Source: Paulinella micropora (Eukaryota; Cercozoa; Imbricatea; Euglyphida). Taken from it: a DNA stretch of 35,523 nucleotides. Below the pieces are notes generated by a model, which was not told the DNA's origin, made no database searches, and saw only the letters and a program-made list of their open reading frames with translations. The stretch covers positions 192,532 to 228,054 of the forward strand of contig BJOX01000320.1 of assembly GCA_009731375.1 (NCBI GenBank), given 5' to 3'. Made by a program: the position numbers and the translations under genes. Of the stretch, positions 14,650-21,981 are shown one piece after another; positions within the stretch are counted from its first letter, which is position 1, and each line of letters begins with the position of its first letter.

Positions 14650-16014
14650 CTATTTGTCCGCCTTCTGTTTAAGCCTCTCACTTTTTCGTATTGGTTGGCT
14701 TACCCCGTTATTATCAACTAATTTATAACCCGCCTTCTTTTTTGTCGCCTCCGTTTGTTTTACTTCTGTTTGTTTTACTTCTGTTTGTTTCTTCTGCTTA
14801 ACAAAATCATTCACTATTTTCGCACCTATATGAGATATCTTCCGCAATTCTGTATTTGTTATTTTCGGGTTATCATTCCATATTTTGTTTAATAACTCCA
14901 ACTTATCCTCACGGCTCGCTTTCTTCCCTAAGGGCTTATATTTGCTATGGCCGTTGTCCTCTATGTCTTCACTTTCTGCCCCTTTGATATTTAAACATAA
15001 ATCAATTTTTCTTCGTAGTTCCTCAAGTTCGGTTTTAAGGCCTTCTTCCATCATCTCCCGCGGGTCTGCTACATTTACCCAACTATACGAAAAACTCGTT
15101 AATAAATCCCCGTGCCCTAATACATTACTTACCCACGTGTTGAAATTTGTTGTTCTCGGGTCTGCAAAATTTGTATATGAAAGGCTCGCGTATAATTTTC
15201 TTAACATACTGCTCCTCTGTGTGTAATCAGCAAGCCACGGGAAAACTTTAATTATTCGTTTGTTTAGTTCATTGTTTTTATCTTTCGCCAGTTGCCCGTC
15301 GTCATTGATTATAACCGCCCCCTTTTTCTTAAAGTGGTTTCTTATTGCTTCAATTTTCTCCATTGTAAATTCGGGAGTAAATAGAATTACAGGCCTCTCT
15401 GTCCAGTTCTTCTTCTGCCCCTCTCTCTTTTTCGCTAAGTTGTTAATTCTTAGCCAACTCGGCTTATCTGGTATTAATTCATATGTATTTTTTGCAAATA
15501 TCTCAACTGGACGGGCTCCCGTTGCTAACATCAAAGCAAGCAGTTTTAAATACGGGTCGTCGCTTAAAATCATCTCGTTCATTTTCGCCATTACCTCCCG
15601 CACATCAATCTGTATTTTTTGCTCGTTTTTTGCTTTTACATCCTTTTTGTATCCCTCAACAATTTTTATCCGTTCGTCTTCATTGATATTAAAGTATTTA
15701 TCTAATTTAGACATCTCATATATTTTTTTGCTCTGGTTTGGTTTTATTGCCCTCGTTCTTACTTCGCTCAGTCTTTGCCTCCTTGAAGTCGTATTCGGGT
15801 AAATAATGGCATATTTCGCATAAATAATTTTCATCGCATTCAGTGCTTCGTCCTCTGTTGTTGTTTTACTAAATAATAACAATATAGCATTATGGAAGGC
15901 TTTAGACGGCTTCGCATCACTCGTGAAAAATTCAGACACCACATTATATATTTTTTGCTCTGTGTCTGCTACATTCAACTGCTTGATAAATTTTTTATCG
16001 TTCTCGTTCCACAT
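14650..16014 (-). CDS. Tyrosine recombinase, protelomerase (telomere resolvase)-like
   Basis: 454 residues. Catalytic pattern: R168 in LATGARPVEIF, lysines at 195-202 (AKKREGQKK) for the beta-hairpin Lys, R272 in SSMLRKLYASLSY, H301 in VLGHGDLLTS and Tyr310 in SFSYSWV. His to Tyr spacing is 9, and Arg to Arg about 104, close to what I recall for TelK. The RKLYASL and LGHxDxxTSFSY segments look more like protelomerases than phage integrases, which have HxxR and longer spacing. The N-terminal ~120 residues are helical. The tail has KQTEV repeats and basic stretches. Such enzymes cut a palindrome and reseal it as two hairpin ends; this gene lies ~140 bp from the foldback at 16156-16751. Tyrosine recombinase is fairly certain, resolvase function inferred. 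Confidence 0.75.
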   Translation of the reverse strand: MWNENDKKFIKQLNVADTEQKIYNVVSEFFTSDAKPSKAFHNAILLLFSKTTTEDEALNAMKIIYAKYAIIYPNTTSRRQRLSEVRTRAIKPNQSKKIYEMSKLDKYFNINEDERIKIVEGYKKDVKAKNEQKIQIDVREVMAKMNEMILSDDPYLKLLALMLATGARPVEIFAKNTYELIPDKPSWLRINNLAKKREGQKKNWTERPVILFTPEFTMEKIEAIRNHFKKKGAVIINDDGQLAKDKNNELNKRIIKVFPWLADYTQRSSMLRKLYASLSYTNFADPRTTNFNTWVSNVLGHGDLLTSFSYSWVNVADPREMMEEGLKTELEELRRKIDLCLNIKGAESEDIEDNGHSKYKPLGKKASREDKLELLNKIWNDNPKITNTELRKISHIGAKIVNDFVKQKKQTEVKQTEVKQTEATKKKAGYKLVDNNGVSQPIRKSERLKQKADK

Positions 16015-16155
16015 TCTGCCCCGTGGTTGCTTTGTTGTTGCTTTGGTCTGCTTCGGTTATTACCCCCCCCCCACTCGCTCGCGCTCGTGTCTGCCCCCGT
16101 TGTTCTGCGGGTCGTATGCTTCGGTTATCGCCCGCCGTTGTCCGCTGGGTCGTAT
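16015..16155. promoter_or_regulatory. Upstream region of the recombinase gene with short direct repeats
   Basis: Contains two GGGTCGTATG copies and two GCTTCGGTTAT copies plus a C9 run, more GC-rich than its surroundings. It lies between the recombinase start and the foldback, so it probably holds its promoter and perhaps recombinase-binding sites. No known motif is recognised. Confidence 0.4.
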
Positions 16156-16751
16156 GTTATATAATAGACTTGTTTATATTTTTTCTTAATGTAAAAAAAA
16201 TAAATATTTAATGATACTTTCCCCTTTTTGTGGGGTCTTGTGTTCTGATCATTTATGTGGAATAGACAGGTCTATATGGTAATAATATATCATAAAATAA
16301 GCCTTAGATACATAAAAAAACGACATACGACATATCAAAAACAGACATTGAAAAATATCAAAACACACAAAGAGGTAAAACAAAATATGGAAAAATGAAT
16401 ACTAAGCACTCTTTTGCCAAAATGACGACAAAAAACATATAAATGAAATTTATATATATTTATGATAGTAAAATATGTTTTTTGTCGTCATTTTGGCAAA
16501 AGAGTGCTTAGTATTCATTTTTCCATATTTTGTTTTACCTCTTTGTGTGTTTTGATATTTTTCAATGTCTGTTTTTGATATGTCGTATGTCGTTTTTTTA
16601 TGTATCTAAGGCTTATTTTATGATATACCATATAGACCTGTCTATTCCACATAAATGATCAGAACACAAGACCCCACAAAAAGGGGAAAGTATCATTAAA
16701 TATTTATTTTTTTTACATTAAGAAAAAATATAAACAAGTCTATTATATAAC
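16156..16751. repeat. Long foldback palindrome, candidate hairpin telomere
   Basis: Left arm 16156-16440 and right arm 16473-16751 are reverse complements; apart from a 6-nt indel (near 16289) I see no difference. The centre 16441-16472 is 32 nt, AT-rich and not self-complementary. The right arm ends exactly at the N gap, so the palindrome may be longer. This is what is expected if a read passed around a covalently closed end, or if a replicated telomere junction was sequenced. An ordinary inverted repeat or library foldback artefact is the alternative. Confidence 0.9.
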
Positions 16752-16761
16752 NNNNNNNNNN
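16752..16761. other. Assembly gap (10 N)
   Basis: Ten Ns separate the viral- or plasmid-like contig from microsatellite-rich nuclear DNA. Composition and content change completely across it. Confidence 1.
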
Positions 16762-16845
16762 TACAAACACACACACACACATATATATATATATGTATAT
16801 ACATATATAGAATATATACACATATATATATGTATGTATTCATAC
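16762..16845. repeat. CA and TA dinucleotide repeats
   Basis: (CA)n then (TA)n with ATACATATAT variants, ending near ATGTATGTAT. No gene. Confidence 0.9.
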
Positions 16846-16879
16846 AATATAAAAATCTATACTCTTTTGGAGATGCCAG

Positions 16880-17261
16880 CTGTTTATTGCTCCTCTCCCC
16901 CTCCTCTCTTTTCCTCCTCCTCTCCTCCTCCTTACTTCCTCCTCCTCTTCTCCTCTTTCCCTCCTCCTCTCCCCCACCTCTCCTCCTGCTTTTTCCTTCT
17001 CCTCAATTCTGTTCCTTGCCTCCTCCTTTCTTGCTCTGGTTTCCTTCTCCTCCTTCCCTTTCTTTTCGGACCTCCTTACCTCTTCTCCTCTCATTCTTGC
17101 TTTTCTTCCTCCTTTCCTCCTCTTCTACTCTTGTTTCCTTTCCTCCTCCTTTCCTTTCCTTCCTCCTTCACTTTCTTCTCCTTTCCTTCTTCCTCTCTCC
17201 TTCTCTCCTCCTCACCCCTCCTCTCCTTCTCCCCCTCTCTTTCTCCTACTTCCTCGCCTCT

Positions 17262-17262
<1 letters not shown>
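16880..17262. repeat. Polypyrimidine tract, CCT/CTT-rich
   Basis: About 380 nt almost wholly C and T on this strand, followed at once by an AG array. Long open frames here are low-complexity. A mirror-like purine/pyrimidine tract can form triplex DNA. Confidence 0.85.
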
Positions 17263-17301
<39 letters not shown>

Positions 17302-17521
17302 GAGAGAGAGAGAGAGAAGGAGACGAGACGGTGGGGTTGAGGGAGTGTGTGTGTGTGTGTGTGCGTGCGAGGGGGGGGGGGGGGNNNNNNNNNNAGAGAG
17401 GGAGAGAAGAGAGAGATAGTTTTGTGTGTGTGTGTGCGAGAGAGAGAGAGAGTGAGAGAGAGAGTGAGAGAGTGAGAGTGAGAGAGAGAGAGAGTGAAAG
17501 AGAGAGCGAGTGAGAGAGAGT
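17263..17521. repeat. AG/GT dinucleotide repeats with internal gap
   Basis: (AG)n, (GT)n and a G-run reaching a 10-N gap at 17385-17394, then more (AG)n with GTGAG variants. No gene. Confidence 0.85.
17385..17394. other. Assembly gap (10 N)
   Basis: Gap directly after a run of 14 Gs. Confidence 1.
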
Positions 17522-17585
17522 CTATGTATGACATGTGAAATGGTAAATTTCGTCAAAAGCACATGGGACAAACAAGAAAATGTGA

Positions 17586-17675
17586 GTCTTTAGTCTTCGC
17601 CGCAACAGCGGGTAGAAAACCAATGTGAAGTGTCTTTAGTCTTCGCCGCAATAGCGGGTAGAAAACCAATGTGAA
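17586..17675. repeat. Two-copy tandem repeat, 46-bp period
   Basis: The 44-bp unit beginning GTCTTTAGTCTTCGCCGCAA and ending CCAATGTGAA occurs at 17586-17629 and 17632-17675 with one C/T difference. Confidence 0.85.
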
Positions 17676-18690
17676 AACCCAGTGGATAATTCCGGGAAAT
17701 AAACCAGGTTGAAACACTCTGCCTTGCCACTTAAGCAAGTTCACACCTCAAGTTGTCTGGTCTGGTAGATCTTCAACTTCCACTTGATGCATAGCTCGTT
17801 CGTGGTGAATTTGGTGCCCTTGATGGGTGGCCTCTTCTTGGGTGGCTTCTGTGTGGGCTACTTCTTCAGACTACTCTTCGGAATCCACGTCGCTGCTGTT
17901 TTCTGTGTCATTGGATGGTGCTCTGCTGCGTACTGCTTGATTACTTGCCTAGAATCTTTGTTAAACCAACAGACTTCCTTTGACGTTCATTCGCGACCAA
18001 TTCTGAGCCCCAACAAGCATTCAGCGAGACATGTCCGAGCCTGCAGGAGGCGGCCGCACAGCTCCAGACTTGTGTACCATGTGTGTACACAGTGGAGTAA
18101 AAATTAGCAAGCTTTCAAGAAAATTAGTACAGGTAAAAAAATGTGTGCAACAGCCAAGCGATACTAGAAGTTGGTCCCGCCCACAAACATGCGATGCAAA
18201 CAATCGACCAAGCAAAACTGGGGATGATTCGACGACGAAAGCACTTGTTATGGGAGTGACGACACTCTGAACTTCAACTTGTGATAACAAACCTGGCTTA
18301 TGCCTTGGACCTGTGTCAGCATTTTCTGAAGCCTGATAGCTCTCTGGTGGCTGAAGCTGACCTTGGAGCTCAGTCGACCATCAATGGATCAATCAATCAA
18401 TCCGTCAAGCAATCGACAACTTAGGCATAGGTACTCAGGATATTTATGGCATAAGCTAATGACTACGTTAGATTAAATTAGTGTTATAGGTTTCATTAAG
18501 GCTTTTGCGAAACGAGAAAAAAAAATCTAAAGAGGGACGCGGAAGAGGACGAGAAAAAAACGCCAAGAGCAACCACAACAGTGCTTCTTGCTGTTCGCAT
18601 CCATCGATCTACATTCAACACCAATTAAAAGAAACATCTGAACGTATCAGTATTATCGTACTATCAATCATCAGAACTTTATTTTTGTGG
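17676..18690. other. Unique sequence without a recognisable gene
   Basis: About 1 kb of mixed-composition DNA. The longest open frame (17784-18107, starting MMHSSFVVNLVPLMGGLFLG) has a hydrophobic start but no family signature. ATCAATCAATC-type short repeats occur near 18385. I see no supported gene. Confidence 0.4.
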
Positions 18691-18698
18691 TTGTCTTC

Positions 18699-19822
18699 CT
18701 TCTTCTTCTTCTTCTTCTTCTTCTTCTTCTTCCTCGTCTTCCTCTTCCTCTTCTTCTTCTTCTTCTTCTTCTTCTTCTTCTTCTTCTTCCTCGTCTTCCT
18801 CTTCCTCTTCTTCTTCTTCTTCTTCTTCTTCTTCTTCTTCTTCTTCTTCTTCTTCTTCTTCTTCTTCTTCTTCTTCTTCTTCTTCTTTTTCTTCTTTTTT
18901 CTTATTATTTTTCTTCCTCTTCTTCCTTCTTACTTCTTCCTTCTTTCTTCCTTCTTCCTTCTTCCTTCCTTCTTCCTTCTTCTTTCTTCTTCTTTCTTCT
19001 TCTTCTTTCTTCTTCTTCTTCTTCTTCTTCCTCTTCCTCTTCCCTTCTCCCCTTCTTCCCTTCTTCCCTTCTTCCCCTCGTCCCCTCTCTCCCTCTTCCC
19101 TTCTTCCCTTCTTCCCCTCTTCCCCTCTTCCCCTCTTCTCCTCTTTGTCTCTTTCCCTCTTCCCCTCTTCCCCTCTTCCCCTCTTTTCTTCCTTCCTTCC
19201 TTCTTCCTTCTTTTTTCTTCTTCTTCTTCTCCTTCCTCCTTCTTGTTCTTCTTGTTCTTCTTGTTCTTGTTCTTCTTCTTCTTGTCTTCTTCTTCTTCTT
19301 CTTCTTCTTCTTCTTCTTCTTCTTCTTCTTCTTCTTCTTCTTCTTCTTCTTCTTCTTCTTCTTCTTCTTCTTCTTCTTCTTCTTCTTCTTCTTCTTCTTC
19401 TTCTTCTTCTTCTTCTTCTTTTTCTTCTTCTTCTTCTTCTTCTTCTTCTTCTTCTCTTCTCTTTTTCTTTCCTCTTTTTCCTCTCTTCCCTCTTTCTTGG
19501 TTCTCCTTCTTTCCTCTTCCGTTTTCTTCTTCCGTTTTCTTCCGTTTTCTGCTTCCGTTTTCTTCTTCCGTTTTCTTCTTCTTCTTCTTCCGTTTTCTTC
19601 TTCTTCTTCTTCTTCTTCTTCCTCTTCCTCCACCTCCTCCTCCTCCTCCTCTTCTTCTTCTTCTTCTTCTTCTTCTTCTTCGTCTTCTTCTTCTTCTTCT
19701 TCTTCTTCTTCTTCTTCTTCTTCTTCTTCTTCTTCTTCTTCTTCTTCTTCTTCTTCTTCTTCTTCTTCTTCTTCTTCTTCTTCTTCTTCTTCCTCCTCCT
19801 CCTCCTCCTCCTCCTCCTCGTT
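18699..19822. repeat. CTT/CCT trinucleotide array, ~1.1 kb
   Basis: Long (TTC)n with interruptions by TTCC, CTTCCCCTCTTCC and TTCTTCCGTTTTC units, ending in (CTC)n. Several hundred codons of open frame exist in all phases but encode homopolymers and are not genes. Confidence 0.95.
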
Positions 19823-19832
19823 CCTGCTGTTG

Positions 19833-19833
<1 letters not shown>

Positions 19834-19906
<73 letters not shown>

Positions 19907-19956
19907 GCTACTACTACTACTTACTGCTATTACTACTACTACTGTTACTACTACTG

Positions 19957-20024
<68 letters not shown>

Positions 20025-20052
20025 ACACTACTACTTCTACTACTGCTACTAG

Positions 20053-20125
<73 letters not shown>

Positions 20126-20182
20126 GACTACTACTACTACTACTACTATTATTATTACTACTACTACTACTATTATCATTAT

Positions 20183-20250
<68 letters not shown>

Positions 20251-20316
20251 ATATTATTATTATTATTATTATTACTATTATTATTATTATTATTATTATC
20301 ATTACTACTACTACTG

Positions 20317-20395
<79 letters not shown>

Positions 20396-20427
20396 AACTA
20401 CTACTACTACTACTATTGCTACTATTA

Positions 20428-20474
<47 letters not shown>

Positions 20475-20543
20475 CACTTCTGCTACTGCTACTGCTGCTG
20501 TTATTTCTTTTACTACTACTACTACTACTAGTACTACTACTAG

Positions 20544-20595
<52 letters not shown>

Positions 20596-20638
20596 GCTAC
20601 TACTACTGCTACTGCTACTACTACTACTACTACTACTA

Positions 20639-20689
<51 letters not shown>

Positions 20690-20839
20690 TTACTACTTCT
20701 TCTTCTTCTTCTTCTTCTTTTTCTTCTCTTCTCTTCTTTTCTTCTTCTTCTTCTTCTTCTTCTTCTTCCTCCTCCTCCTCTTCCTCTTCTTCTTCTTCTT
20801 CTCCTTCTTCTTCTTCTTCTACTACTACTTCTTCTTCTT

Positions 20840-20878
<39 letters not shown>

Positions 20879-20883
20879 TTACT
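19834..20883. repeat. TAC/TAG/TTA trinucleotide array with foldback, ~1 kb
   Basis: (TAC)n to about 20150, then (TAG)n at 20184-20249, which is the reverse complement of TAC in another phase, then (ATT)n, (TAC)n again, a (TTC)n block at 20696-20818 and a short TAC end. The TAC and TAG parts can pair with each other. Confidence 0.95.
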
Positions 20884-21159
20884 ATTGCTGTTGACATTCA
20901 AGACAACAACAAAAATTAGTTTTTCATTTTTGTGTCAGATTTTCATTTTTGTGACAGTTTTTCATTTTTGTGACAAAAATTCAAATTTTCAAATTTAACG
21001 GTAACATTTCGCGAAAATTTACGATATTTTGCGGACGAATATAGCAGTTAATTTGAAAAATTCAAATTTTCACCCAAAATCAAAATTCCAACCAAAACTG
21101 AAATTCCAACCAAAACAGAAAAATCAATTTTTTTTGTTGTCTTGAATGTCAACAGCAAT
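20884..21159. mobile_element. MITE-like element with 34-bp terminal inverted repeats
   Basis: Starts ATTGCTGTTGACATTCAAGA at 20884 and ends with its reverse complement at 21159; 34-nt termini with about one mismatch. 276 bp, no coding capacity. Inside are three copies of TTTTTCATTTTTGTG and secondary AATTTGAA-type inverted repeats. It is flanked on both sides by the TAC array, so it inserted into the microsatellite; ATTACT occurs at both flanks and may be the target duplication. Superfamily unknown. Confidence 0.75.
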
Positions 21160-21161
21160 AT

Positions 21162-21215
<54 letters not shown>

Positions 21216-21247
21216 CGGTACTACTACTACTACTACTACTACTACTG

Positions 21248-21288
<41 letters not shown>

Positions 21289-21330
21289 GCTACTACTACT
21301 ACTACTACCGGAACTACTACTACTACTTCT
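21160..21330. repeat. TAC trinucleotide array
   Basis: Continuation of the TAC array beyond the MITE-like element, with TACCGG interruptions. Confidence 0.95.
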
Positions 21331-21880
21331 ACTTCTGCTTCGACTGGGACTGCTACTACTACTACAGTGCTACTCAAAGTCATTAATAAGAAACCGAAAA
21401 TCAATTAATTAATTAATTCACAGTCAGCATCATAAATTACGGCCTCATGGCTGGCGACATTCAAGTGTTAAAAATACTATTGATATAATTGTAAACAGCT
21501 ACTCTGACACTTAGTCATATTAATACCAGGATACGTCAACGTAGTATTAATAGAGGGGCAGACCAAGCATAAGAGTCAAGTAACGACAAGGCGGACGACA
21601 CTTAATGCCACTATTAATATGTGTTGTGCGGGCCGGCCGACAATCCCTTTGGCCCCTTGGGGGAAAGCAGCTGTAAGCGGTCGACGCATATGTGACTCGC
21701 ACGCCGAAGAATGCGGACTCCTCATTCCGAAAGTGCTCTCGACCGACCGACACATGACATAGGGCATGCCGGCTGCTGAACAAGGTAAAAAAAGCAGTTG
21801 GTTCACGTCCAGTGCAAGCAGGCGAGTCTCATCCGTGAGAACTTGTGCCACCTAGCTCCGACTTGTGAGTTTGGATACAT
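21331..21880. other. Unique sequence without a recognisable gene
   Basis: 550 bp including (TTAA)n near 21403-21418 and a GGCCGGCC site near 21631. Open frames on the minus strand (about 21547-21851) show no family features. It forms the left flank of the copia element. Confidence 0.4.
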
Positions 21881-21981
21881 GTTGATTAGGTAATACCCGG
21901 TCACTCACTGACCTTACCTTAGACGCAGGTTTGCTGAGAGACTCCGTTAGAAGCCACGATAGGGCCAATTGACACTTTTAA

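Noticed and set aside
14650-16014. Plain phage-type integrase or Crypton recombinase
   Set aside because: Possible, but the second-arginine and His-Tyr segments and the adjacent hairpin-like palindrome favour a resolvase; left open as the main alternative.
1-16751. Integrated provirus in the host chromosome
   Set aside because: The only junction seen is a 10-N gap next to a foldback; no target duplication or host flank is visible.
17784-18270. Two overlapping frames (107 and 79 codons) that might be a host gene
   Set aside because: No motif, no repeat of the frame on neighbouring DNA and no clear splice pattern.
18505-20919. Very long open frames (up to ~600 codons) on both strands
   Set aside because: They are translations of CTT, TAC and related microsatellites in every phase and encode homopolymeric stretches.
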